From Candidatus Obscuribacterales bacterium (lineage in GTDB: Bacteria > Cyanobacteriota > Vampirovibrionia > Obscuribacterales > Obscuribacteraceae), in contig CASBPX010000065.1 of the NCBI GenBank assembly GCA_949127735.1, forward strand, positions 1-64,000: a stretch of 64,000 nt of DNA. Reading direction: 5' to 3'. The translations under genes were made by a program, and so were the position numbers. Under the pieces are notes generated by a model, which was not told where the DNA came from, did not search any database, and saw nothing but the letters and a program-made list of their open reading frames with translations. Shown here piece by piece: positions 29,949 to 38,625 of the stretch. Position 1 is the stretch's first letter. Every line of letters starts with the position of its first letter.

Positions 29949-31559
29949 ATGCAGGAATCAATCAAAACCAAGCTCTTCTCTAATTTGCTCGGCGATGTTA
30001 TGGGCGGCATCATGACCACCGTCGTAGCGATACCTGTAGCTATGGCATTCGGTATTGCTTCTGGTTTAGGGGCGGCGGCAGGGCTTTACGGAGCCATGTG
30101 CTGCGGTTTGTTCACCGCCCTATTCGGTGGCACCAAAGGTCAGCAGTCTGGTCCAACCGGACCAGTTGCCGTCATAATCGCTTCGATGCTCGCTGCAAAC
30201 AATGGCAATCTTTCCATCGTCTTTGCTGCCATTATTCTTGGCGGTATCCTTCAAATCGTTGCCGGAAAGTTTGGCTGGGGAGATCTGGTCAGATATCTTC
30301 CCTATCCTGTCATATCAGGATTTATGACGGGAATTGCTTTCATTATTATCCTTCTCCATGTCAATCCCCTGTTCGGAATCAAGGGGAGCAAGCAAATTAT
30401 GGAAAACATTGCTAGCTTCCCCAGTATTGCAACAGAGATGAATCTAGCCGCCCTTGGGATAGGTGTGCTGACTTTGGTTCTTATCTATGGAATGAAGCTC
30501 ATCTCTAAGAAGATACCGGCATCACTGATTGCGCTTTTGATTGCCAGTACTGCCAGTGTGGTCTTGAATCTCAAAATTCCGCGCATTGGAGAGATTCCCA
30601 GCCAACTGCCAGTGCCGGCCTTACCGATGATTGATATGTCGATGCTTACGGTCATTCTTGGCGGGGCCGTGACCATTGCTCTGTTAGGGGCTATTGATTC
30701 GCTTCTTACTTCGCTTATCGCTGACAAGATTCTCAATAGTCATCACAACAGCAACAAAGAGCTTGTCGGACAGGGATTGGGTAACATTGTTGCAGGCTTG
30801 ATGGGAGGGCTGGCTGGTGCGGGGTCAACCACGAGGACTCTCGCCAATATCGATGCTGGTGGCAGAACACCACTTTCAGGCGTTATCTACGCAGCGCTGG
30901 TTCTTCTCGTGATCATCGGCTTAGGGAAGGTCGCAGCGCTGATTCCGATGAGTGCGCTGGCTGCCATTCTCATAGTTCTGGGCATTGGAATCGTTGACTG
31001 GCGATCGATCAGACATATCCAGAAAGCTCCACGTTCTGATGTAGCTGTTATGGCCGTTGTATTGTTCATGACCGTCTTTATTGACCTCATCTCAGCAGTG
31101 CTAATCGGCATGGCCCTCGCTTCGGTGCTGTTCGTCAAGAAAATTACTGATGCGCAGTTTTCTGAATTTGGAACACTTGATACCATTTCCGAACTGGGAC
31201 ATCTCGTGGAAAAGCTACCGGCAAGTCTGTTGGCTCAGACGTTCGTTTATACATTTGATGGACCGATCTTCTTTGGCGAGACCAAAAATTTAGGCAAGAC
31301 AAGAAGCGTTGATAATGTCAAAACTTTGATTCTAAATTTCGAGCAGGCCCATTTTATAGACCAGAGTTGTTGCTATTACTTGGAGGACATGGTGGGCGGG
31401 TTCCGAAAGGACGGCAAGCTTGTGCTGATCTTAGGCCTGCATGATGAATTGAAGACACGGCTCAACAATATGGAATGTTTTGCCGTTGTAAACGAAGAGT
31501 TCCAGGTGGGGCGATGGACTGGTGCCATCGACAGAATCAGATCACCTGCCACAGTCTGA
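29949..31559 (+). CDS. SulP-family anion permease with STAS domain
   Basis: GDVMGGIMTTVVAIPVAMAFGIASGLGAAAGLYGAM, FGGTKGQQSGPTGPVAVI; paralogue of the divergent SulP gene. Confidence 0.9.
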   Translation: MQESIKTKLFSNLLGDVMGGIMTTVVAIPVAMAFGIASGLGAAAGLYGAMCCGLFTALFGGTKGQQSGPTGPVAVIIASMLAANNGNLSIVFAAIILGGILQIVAGKFGWGDLVRYLPYPVISGFMTGIAFIIILLHVNPLFGIKGSKQIMENIASFPSIATEMNLAALGIGVLTLVLIYGMKLISKKIPASLIALLIASTASVVLNLKIPRIGEIPSQLPVPALPMIDMSMLTVILGGAVTIALLGAIDSLLTSLIADKILNSHHNSNKELVGQGLGNIVAGLMGGLAGAGSTTRTLANIDAGGRTPLSGVIYAALVLLVIIGLGKVAALIPMSALAAILIVLGIGIVDWRSIRHIQKAPRSDVAVMAVVLFMTVFIDLISAVLIGMALASVLFVKKITDAQFSEFGTLDTISELGHLVEKLPASLLAQTFVYTFDGPIFFGETKNLGKTRSVDNVKTLILNFEQAHFIDQSCCYYLEDMVGGFRKDGKLVLILGLHDELKTRLNNMECFAVVNEEFQVGRWTGAIDRIRSPATV

Positions 31560-31592
31560 ACGCCCCCGGTTTCGCATTTCAGTCTCTGTGAT

Positions 31593-31931
31593 TTAACGGC
31601 CAGAGAATTCTTTCATTACTTGCCCGTACCGCTTGCCCACTGCGCCGCAAACGATGTCGCAGAGCTCGTATATGCTGCTGTCGCCAATGCTGTAGTAAAC
31701 GAACAATCCCTGCCGCCGCTTTTGAACTATGCCCTGTTCCGATAACACAGATAAGTGTTTGCTGACGTTGGCCTGACTCAATTTGCTCAACTGACATAAT
31801 TCCTGCACTGAGCACTCTCCTTTAAAGAGATACTGCAGAATTTGCAGGCGTGATGCATCTGAGAGAGCGCGGAAACGTGCGGCGACAATTTCGAGCGCCG
31901 GTCGCGATAACTGCTTGTTTTTGTCTTTCAT
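31593..31931 (-). CDS. ArsR-family transcriptional regulator (possible thiol/persulfide sensor)
   Basis: RFRALSDASRLQILQYLFKGECSVQELCQLSKLSQANVSKHLSVLSEQGIVQKRRQGLFVYY; Cys in ECSVQELC and YELCDIVC; divergent from the rhodanese operon. Confidence 0.85.
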   Translation of the reverse strand: MKDKNKQLSRPALEIVAARFRALSDASRLQILQYLFKGECSVQELCQLSKLSQANVSKHLSVLSEQGIVQKRRQGLFVYYSIGDSSIYELCDIVCGAVGKRYGQVMKEFSGR

Positions 31932-31989
31932 AAGATTTATAGATGCCAGGCTAACTAACTCCATTATATAACTGATGAGTTGATTCTGC

Positions 31990-32033
31990 AATCAACCTTT
32001 TGGTTGATTCGCTGTATAACCAATTGGTGATAT
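31990..32033. promoter_or_regulatory. divergent operator region with two inverted repeats
   Basis: AATCAACC-TTTT-GGTTGATT (perfect) and TATAACCAATTGGTGATA (imperfect) between ArsR and rhodanese starts. Confidence 0.6.
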
Positions 32034-32063
32034 AGTAAAGCTGTTACCAGGTGAGGGCTCGTT

Positions 32064-32645
32064 ATGTCAGAACCGTCGACGTCTAATTCTGTTGTTTGTG
32101 AGCAGATAGCTCCTGCTGACCTGGCCGCGAATGCCGGACCGACTGTACTGCTAGATGTTCGTAGCCCAATTGAATTTGAGACAGAGCACATAGCAGATTC
32201 CATCAATTTACCCATGGGTGAGCTAGAAGCCCGCTTCGAAGAGGTGCCCCGTCAAGGTCAGCTTGTGGTCATATGTAGATCTGGCAAGCGAGCTGAACGT
32301 GGTGCATATACATTGCTAGGTAGAGGCTTCCAGCCTCAAGTTCTGGATGGTGGACTGCTCGCGTGGCGAAAGGCCGGGCTACCGCTTAAGGAAGGTAAAA
32401 AAATGCTGCCAATTGAAAGGCAGATCCAGCTCGTCGTTGGTATTGGCGTTTTGACAGGCGTGCTGTTGGGGTTTTTCGTCAATTCCTGGTTCCTTGTCAT
32501 TCCTGTGTTTTTCGGAGCGGGGCTGACGTTCGCAGGTGTGACTGGAACGTGCGCTTTAGGGATCATATTGGGAAAGGCTCCGTGGAACAAATTGCAGACA
32601 CCATCGGTCGCCCGCAATGTTCGTAAGACTGATTGTTGCCCGTAG
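32064..32645 (+). CDS. rhodanese-like domain plus DUF2892-type membrane protein (YgaP-like)
   Basis: LLDVRSPIEFETEHIADSINLP, VVICRSGKRAERGAYTLLGRGF; two C-terminal TM segments. Confidence 0.9.
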   Translation: MSEPSTSNSVVCEQIAPADLAANAGPTVLLDVRSPIEFETEHIADSINLPMGELEARFEEVPRQGQLVVICRSGKRAERGAYTLLGRGFQPQVLDGGLLAWRKAGLPLKEGKKMLPIERQIQLVVGIGVLTGVLLGFFVNSWFLVIPVFFGAGLTFAGVTGTCALGIILGKAPWNKLQTPSVARNVRKTDCCP

Positions 32646-32663
32646 CAAGAGGAGGCTGACTAG

Positions 32664-33416
32664 ATGTTAGGCGGCGCTCTTTCGGGGATTGCCACAGGCA
32701 CATTACTTGGACTGCTCGGTGGAGGGGGAAGTATCATCGCTGTTCCCATTCTTGTGTATGTTTTCGGAATGGAAGCCAAAGCGGCTATTGGCACAAGTCT
32801 GCTTATTGTTGGTGTGGCAAGCCTGCTGGCGGCATGGAGTCATCACCGCGATCACTCGGTACTTGTTTCCACTGCGCTTGTATTCGGTGTAACAGGAGCT
32901 TTGGGCGCTTTTGCCGGCGCCAGGCTGGCACACAATATTTCAGACGTAGTGCAACTAACCATGTTCGCATTGGCGATGGCCCTTGTCGGGCTGCTCATGC
33001 TGAGACCTGGAAAAGCGACTACCGAGGCTGTTAGTGAGCCAAGCGTCACCGCACTACCAGTGGTGCTGGTAGTTGGGCTAGGCGCCGGTCTGTTGACTGG
33101 CCTGCTTGGTGTTGGCGGCGGATTTATAATTGTGCCTGCAATGACCATGCTTTTGCATCTGCCAATTAAGAAGGCGATTGGCACTTCATTGGTAGTTGTA
33201 GGCATCAACAGCATGGTCGCCGCGATCTCGTATGGTTCGTCCATCAATCTAAGTTTTGCAATTTTGCCTTTCGCCATAGGCACAGTTGTAGCGGCCCCGA
33301 TTGCTGGTCGATTGGCGCATTACATTCCCCAAGAAAGGCTGAAGACTGGCTTTGCGATTTGTCTGCTCATATTGTCTGCCTGGATGATGGGAAAACAGTT
33401 TTTAGTTAACTCTTGA
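32664..33416 (+). CDS. TauE/SafE-family sulfite/anion exporter
   Basis: GTLLGLLGGGGSIIAVPILVYVFGMEAKAAIGTSLLIVG, GLGAGLLTGLLGVGGGFIIVPAM. Confidence 0.9.
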   Translation: MLGGALSGIATGTLLGLLGGGGSIIAVPILVYVFGMEAKAAIGTSLLIVGVASLLAAWSHHRDHSVLVSTALVFGVTGALGAFAGARLAHNISDVVQLTMFALAMALVGLLMLRPGKATTEAVSEPSVTALPVVLVVGLGAGLLTGLLGVGGGFIIVPAMTMLLHLPIKKAIGTSLVVVGINSMVAAISYGSSINLSFAILPFAIGTVVAAPIAGRLAHYIPQERLKTGFAICLLILSAWMMGKQFLVNS

Positions 33417-33419
33417 CGG

Positions 33420-34847
33420 TTGGAGGTTGATATGTTTTTCAAACAGTTTTATCTCGGTTGCCTGGCTCACGGCTCCTATCTGCTCGGTTCAGACGGTGAA
33501 GCCGTGGTGATCGACCCACAGAGAGACGTTGATCAGTACATTGAGGAGGCACAAGCACAGGGGCTCAAGATTAAGTATGTGATTGAAACGCACCTCCATG
33601 CCGACTTTGTCAGTGGGCACAGAGAGCTTTCGGAAAGAACCGGTGCGCAGATCGTTTTCGGCGAAAAGGCTAAAGCTACTTTCCCGCACATTGCCACCAG
33701 AGATGGTGACATCCTCAAAGTGGGCAGGCTGGAATTGAAGACATTTGAAACACCGGGTCACACACCTGAGAGCATTTGTATTCTCGCAAAAGATACGGCA
33801 GAAATTGGCAGTTCTGAAAAACTCTTCACCGGCGATACTCTCTTTATCGGAGACGTCGGACGTTCTGATCTGGTCGGGGCCAAAGGTCATACTGCGCAAG
33901 AGATGGCCGGACTAATGTACGAGACTCTTCACCGCAAGCTCCTCAATCTAAATGATGCCGTGGAAGTTTATCCGGCTCATGGGGCCGGCTCGCTCTGTGG
34001 TAAGCACCTTTCAAATGAAAAGTCATCGACTATCGGTCAGGAGAAGAAGTTCAACTATGCGTTAAAGCCTATGTCTAAAGAGGCTTTTGTTGAAATGATG
34101 ACTGCCGATCTACCAGAAGTGCCCGCCTATTTTCCCGAAGATGTGGAGATCAATCGCCGTGGTGCCGCGCCGTTGAGCACCATGGCGAGACCTCTGCCAC
34201 TAGACGCAGCCGCAGTGGCGAAGCAACTGGAGCGCGGTGCCCTCTTGCTCGATGTTCGCAGTGCAGTCGAGTATGCGGGTGGGCACATCAAAGGTTCGTT
34301 AAGCATCGGACTGGGCGGGCAGTTTGCCTCATGGGCAGGTACGCTGATCAAGGTTGGTACTCCCATAATTATTCTGGCAAATAGCCCGGCCGAAGTTGAT
34401 GAGGCGGTTATGAGACTTGCCCGCGTTGGCTTCGAGACCGTGGTCGGCTATGGCGACGCGATTGAAGGTTGGAGCAAGGGTGGCTTGGAAGTAGTTCGGT
34501 CGCTGATGGTAACTGTTGATGAACTGAATCAGATGCACACTGAAGGCGACGAAAAATTTGCGGTTATTGATGTTCGCCGCACTGGAGAATTCAACAGCGG
34601 ACACGTGCCGAACGCCATACATATTCCATTGGCTAATCTACCTGAGCGGCTCGGTGAGCTGCCGGCAGGCAAGTTGGCTCTCATTTGCGCCAGCGGTTAT
34701 CGTTCGACAATGGCGATGGGAATTCTGGAAAGACACGGAATGGTCACTGCTATGAACGTACTTGGTGGAACCAATGCGTGGAAAGCTGGCGGCTATGAAA
34801 TTGTGACTGAAAAAGAGGGGGCGAGCGAAAAAATAGCAATTGTTTGA
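33420..34847 (+). CDS. MBL-fold hydrolase (persulfide-dioxygenase-like) with two rhodanese domains
   Basis: ETHLHADFVSGHRELSERTGA, FETPGHTPESIC, FTGDTLFIGDVGRSDL; LLDVRSAVEYAGGHIKGS and VIDVRRTGEFNSGHVPNAIHIPL...LICASGYRS. Confidence 0.92.
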   Translation: MEVDMFFKQFYLGCLAHGSYLLGSDGEAVVIDPQRDVDQYIEEAQAQGLKIKYVIETHLHADFVSGHRELSERTGAQIVFGEKAKATFPHIATRDGDILKVGRLELKTFETPGHTPESICILAKDTAEIGSSEKLFTGDTLFIGDVGRSDLVGAKGHTAQEMAGLMYETLHRKLLNLNDAVEVYPAHGAGSLCGKHLSNEKSSTIGQEKKFNYALKPMSKEAFVEMMTADLPEVPAYFPEDVEINRRGAAPLSTMARPLPLDAAAVAKQLERGALLLDVRSAVEYAGGHIKGSLSIGLGGQFASWAGTLIKVGTPIIILANSPAEVDEAVMRLARVGFETVVGYGDAIEGWSKGGLEVVRSLMVTVDELNQMHTEGDEKFAVIDVRRTGEFNSGHVPNAIHIPLANLPERLGELPAGKLALICASGYRSTMAMGILERHGMVTAMNVLGGTNAWKAGGYEIVTEKEGASEKIAIV

Positions 34848-34894
34848 TCTGCTGGAATCACGCAGCGAAGCGGGAAGTGCTTTAGGAGAGACTT

Positions 34895-36649
34895 ATGATA
34901 GTTAACGGTTCCGACATGGCCCCAAAGAAAATTGTCATCGTCGGTGGTGTCGCTGGTGGAATGAGTGCAGCTGCAAGAGCGCGACGCCTTTCTGAAGATT
35001 CGGAAATTATCGTCTTTGAACGAAGCGGCTACGTCTCCTATGCCAACTGCGGCTTGCCGTATTTTCTAGGGGGCGAGATTAACTCGCAAGACCAACTGAT
35101 CGTGGTCACACCTGACGCATTGAGAACCAAGCTCAATCTTGATATTCGCGTCCATCATGAAGTCGTGGAAATCAACCCGAAGACAAAGGTCATAACGGTA
35201 AGAGAGACGACTACTGAAAAGATCTACCAGGAAAGTTACGACGATTTGATTCTTTCGGTGGGTGCCGCCGCCATCAGACCGAACGTACCTGGAATCGAGT
35301 TGCCTGGGCTGTTCACGCTCCGCAATATAGAGGATGTTGAGTCGATTCAATCTTGGTTTGATGATCGAAAGCCACGCACAGCGGTAGTGGCCGGTGGCGG
35401 CTTCATCGGTCTGGAGATGGCAGAGCAGCTAGTTCGCAGGGGACTGGATATTACACTAATTGATGGCAAAGAACATGTGCTGGCGCCACTTGATATTGAA
35501 ATGGCGGAACTCGTGCACGATGAACTGCGCCACCATAAAGTCAAACTTGTACTGGGACAAACTATTGATGGCTTCCTTGCACCGGACCAACAAGTGGCAA
35601 CCGCAGAAGATGTTCCAAAATCATGCTGGGTTCTGGCCAGCGGACACGAGCCAATCCCAGCCGATCTTGTTATCCTCGGACTAGGAATTAGACCGGAAGT
35701 AATGCTGGCGCGTAATGCCGGATTAACCATTGGTGAGCGCGGTGGCATTCGGGTAAATGAAAATTTGCAAACTAGTTCACCGCACATATGGGCCGTAGGC
35801 GATGCCATTGAAGTGCGCAATCCAGTGAACGGCGAATGGACACTGATCGCTCTGGGAGGCCCGGCCAATCGCCAGGGACGAATTGCGGCAGACAACATTT
35901 TTGGCGCAAAACAAACTTATGATGGCACCATCGGCACTGCCATCCTTCGAGTTTTCGATCTGACCGTGGCATCGGTTGGACTGAATGAAGCGCAATTGAA
36001 ATCGATGCTTCCTTACGAGGCAATCTACCTGCATCCAAGCCATCACGCCAGCTATTATCCAGGGGCCGAGCGGCTTGACATGAAGGTGCTCTTCAATAAG
36101 GAAACCGGCACATTGCTGGGCGCGCAGGTGATCGGCAAGGAAGGGGTCGACAAGCGTATAGACGTCTTCGCTACCGCGTTAAAGGCGCGCATGAGCATAC
36201 GTGATTTGTCCGAGCTGGAACTGGCTTATGCACCGCCTTTTGGCTCAGCCAAAGATCCAATAAATCTAGCAGGAATGGCCGGTTCGAATGTCTTCGATGG
36301 CTTGACTGAGCAAGTGCAGTGGCATCAAGTGCCAGCATTGAGCATGGACGGGGCTGTAATTATCGATGTTCGCACTCGTGGTGAACGCGCTAAAGGCTAT
36401 ATCGATGGCAGTCTTCACATTCCGCTTGCTGAGCTAAGAAAACGGTTGTCGGAGATACCAGCGGAAAAAGAAATAATCACGTACTGTCAGAGCGGTCAGC
36501 GCTCTTACAACGCAACTCGTTTGCTCAGACAGAAAGGTTTCAAAGTAAAAAATTTAGCTGGTGGATATCTGACATGGAACTCGATGCAGTCAGCAGGCAA
36601 GAAATTAGGATTAGACCAGCATAGCGCACCACCAGTGATGGCAAGATAG
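34895..36649 (+). CDS. FAD-dependent CoA-disulfide-reductase-like oxidoreductase with C-terminal rhodanese
   Basis: KIVIVGGVAGGMSAAARARRLSEDSEIIVFERSGYVSYANCGLPYFLGG, HIWAVGDAIEV, IIDVRTRGERAKGYIDGSLHIPLAELRKRL...TYCQSGQRSYNATRLLRQKGF. Confidence 0.92.
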   Translation: MIVNGSDMAPKKIVIVGGVAGGMSAAARARRLSEDSEIIVFERSGYVSYANCGLPYFLGGEINSQDQLIVVTPDALRTKLNLDIRVHHEVVEINPKTKVITVRETTTEKIYQESYDDLILSVGAAAIRPNVPGIELPGLFTLRNIEDVESIQSWFDDRKPRTAVVAGGGFIGLEMAEQLVRRGLDITLIDGKEHVLAPLDIEMAELVHDELRHHKVKLVLGQTIDGFLAPDQQVATAEDVPKSCWVLASGHEPIPADLVILGLGIRPEVMLARNAGLTIGERGGIRVNENLQTSSPHIWAVGDAIEVRNPVNGEWTLIALGGPANRQGRIAADNIFGAKQTYDGTIGTAILRVFDLTVASVGLNEAQLKSMLPYEAIYLHPSHHASYYPGAERLDMKVLFNKETGTLLGAQVIGKEGVDKRIDVFATALKARMSIRDLSELELAYAPPFGSAKDPINLAGMAGSNVFDGLTEQVQWHQVPALSMDGAVIIDVRTRGERAKGYIDGSLHIPLAELRKRLSEIPAEKEIITYCQSGQRSYNATRLLRQKGFKVKNLAGGYLTWNSMQSAGKKLGLDQHSAPPVMAR

Positions 36650-36714
36650 TTAGGGAGGCAAGTTTTTGGATGAACGAATCGATAAAGACACTAAAAAGAA
36701 AGAGGCAAATTCCC

Positions 36715-36903
36715 ATGGAAAGTATGATCTGGTTGTTCGGCATTGTTTTAGTCTACTTTGCTCTGCAACTCTGGATACTGCCGAAGCTTGGCATATCTAC
36801 TTGAATGTCGCGTAGCTGCTCGGTCGAGCAGCCGAAGACAACGCGTAATCAGCCAGAAGAAAAAGAGCCTATCAAGCATGGTGAACCAGGCAAAAGCGAT
36901 TAG
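36715..36903 (+). CDS. candidate small membrane selenoprotein (62 aa if TGA at 36802-36804 is read as Sec; 29 aa otherwise)
   Basis: MESMIWLFGIVLVYFALQLWILPKLGIST(U)MSRSCSVEQPKTTRNQPEEKEPIKHGEPGKSD*; GAGG 9 nt before ATG 36715 (alternative ATG 36670); hairpin GCTGCTC-GGTC-GAGCAGC at 36815-36832, loop 17 nt after TGA. Confidence 0.55.
36815..36832 (+). promoter_or_regulatory. candidate bacterial SECIS hairpin
   Basis: Perfect 7-bp stem with GGTC tetraloop directly 3' of an in-frame TGA. Confidence 0.45.
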
Positions 36904-38602
36904 CTCCAGCTGTTTGACGCTGTTGTGCGTACTGATAGCACTTAGCCTCAGCGGTGCTGCGTGGTGCGAAGAGGGCCAGCCGACTGTTGCTCCAAGCTCA
37001 CTAGCTATGGGTGCGCGGTGCACAGAAGATGCCTCATGTGTAATTGTCGGCGACACGCACATGCTGGAATGGAAGAGCCCGGCTCCAGCCAAAATCGTTG
37101 TCGTGTGCATCCACGGCCTCGGTCTGTGCGCGAGGGCATACAAACCGCTAGCCAGAGAGTTCTCTGCGGCAGGCATTGATGGATTCGGTGTGAACGTGCG
37201 TGGCTTTGGTCCAGACAGAGACAAGCCAGAGCGTGCAAAATTGAATTGCGTAGAGACAGTAGGCGATGTAGGCAAGCTGCTTACCAGCATCCATAGAGAT
37301 CACCCTGATTACAAGGTGTTTCTTGTCGGTGAGTCAATGGGGGGTGCTCTCGCTATAAGAATCGCCGTTGAGAATCCAGGACTAGTAGATGGTGTCATTT
37401 GCTCGGCGCCGGCATGGAAATTACTCAAGGTGCGTGGAACGGCGGTGAAAGGCGTCTTTGAATTGTTTGTGTTTCCCGGAAGTCAGCCAGGTGCTGCCTC
37501 GCGAGCCGTCATGCACCAGGCCACCACAGACCCTGAGCTTACTGAGCACTGGCTGACAGATCCGTCTCACAAGTTGAAACTAACCTTCAAAGAAGCCACT
37601 TCTTTCTTGAGCTTCATCTCCAAGACAGAAGTCTACGCCAAACAACTGACAATACCAATCTTGGTTGTTCAAGGGCTCGATGATCATCTGGTTTCACCGG
37701 AAGCCGTTGCCAAACTTGTCAGAGACATCCCTTCCGGTAGCAAAACTTTTCTCATCGATGGCGAGGGCGAACATCTCCTTCTTGAAGAAGCAAAATTCAC
37801 ACCACTGTTGGTAGAGAAATTAATCAGCTGGATCAAGATTGACGCCATCGATAAATTTAAGACAGAAACCATCGAAGTCTTGAATGATCAAGCTCTTTCG
37901 CCTCAAGGAAAGCGGCGTTTGCAGGCATTATTGCGACTGGCCAAGACGAAGTTTGCAGTGAAGTGGGCTGGGGCTTTGCGAAATGTCCATCAGGGTTTAG
38001 ACTTTAGTGGCACGATTGCCCTGCCACCACTGGCAGAGCTACCGCATCTGTACGCGGTCGGTCCGTTGGAAGATCTGCTTGGCGAGGTCACGATATGGGA
38101 CGGCAAGGCACTGATTTCAAGGATAAAAGACGGGACGCTCAAGATCGATAATGTTCTTAGTAACAAGGCATGCTTTCTCGTATACGCTCAGGCGCGAGCG
38201 TGGAAGCGAATCAAGATTGGTTCTTCTGTGATCTTGAGTGAAGTCGATGGCGTGATAAAAAAGCAGGCCACTAAATGCGGTATCAAAACCAACCGTCCAT
38301 TTCCATTTTTGATTGAAGGCACAGCAAAAAACGCTCGATATCATGTGATGAACCGAACAGATTCGTCACCACCCGCGCCCGGCCCATCAGCTCATGAACA
38401 GGCAAAGGTCCGCTTTACGATCAAAAACATGCCGGTTCAGTTGCTCGGTTTTTACTCTGAGCATCACCAGGGTATCTTCACCCACCACAGTAGCTTCACT
38501 CACGTGCACGTAAAGACGAAGGACGGCAAAAATGCCGGACACTTAGAAGATATGCAATTGGAACCAGGAGCACTGCTGCTGCTGCCGAAGGGGTATCAGT
38601 GA
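36878..38602 (+). CDS. alpha/beta-hydrolase (lysophospholipase-like) fused to an acetolactate-decarboxylase-like domain, secreted
   Basis: VVCIHGLGLCARAYKPLAREF, VFLVGESMGGALAIRIA, LVVQGLDDHLVSPEA; C-terminus LYAVGPLEDLLGEVTIWDGKALIS...THVHVKTKDGKNAGHLEDMQLEPGALLLLP; start moved to ATG 36878 (signal peptide follows). Confidence 0.7.
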   Translation: MVNQAKAISSSCLTLLCVLIALSLSGAAWCEEGQPTVAPSSLAMGARCTEDASCVIVGDTHMLEWKSPAPAKIVVVCIHGLGLCARAYKPLAREFSAAGIDGFGVNVRGFGPDRDKPERAKLNCVETVGDVGKLLTSIHRDHPDYKVFLVGESMGGALAIRIAVENPGLVDGVICSAPAWKLLKVRGTAVKGVFELFVFPGSQPGAASRAVMHQATTDPELTEHWLTDPSHKLKLTFKEATSFLSFISKTEVYAKQLTIPILVVQGLDDHLVSPEAVAKLVRDIPSGSKTFLIDGEGEHLLLEEAKFTPLLVEKLISWIKIDAIDKFKTETIEVLNDQALSPQGKRRLQALLRLAKTKFAVKWAGALRNVHQGLDFSGTIALPPLAELPHLYAVGPLEDLLGEVTIWDGKALISRIKDGTLKIDNVLSNKACFLVYAQARAWKRIKIGSSVILSEVDGVIKKQATKCGIKTNRPFPFLIEGTAKNARYHVMNRTDSSPPAPGPSAHEQAKVRFTIKNMPVQLLGFYSEHHQGIFTHHSSFTHVHVKTKDGKNAGHLEDMQLEPGALLLLPKGYQ

Positions 38603-38625
38603 ACTAGAAATCGGCAAATTAAAAG

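Noticed and set aside
32852-33283. 143-aa minus-strand ORF
   Set aside because: Antisense to tauE with composition typical of a shadow ORF.
35347-35898. 183-aa minus-strand ORF
   Set aside because: Antisense to the CoA-disulfide-reductase-like gene; low-complexity shadow.
36748-37290. 180-aa minus-strand ORF over the candidate selenoprotein region
   Set aside because: Antisense to the hydrolase gene; Ser/Pro-rich shadow composition and no RBS evident.
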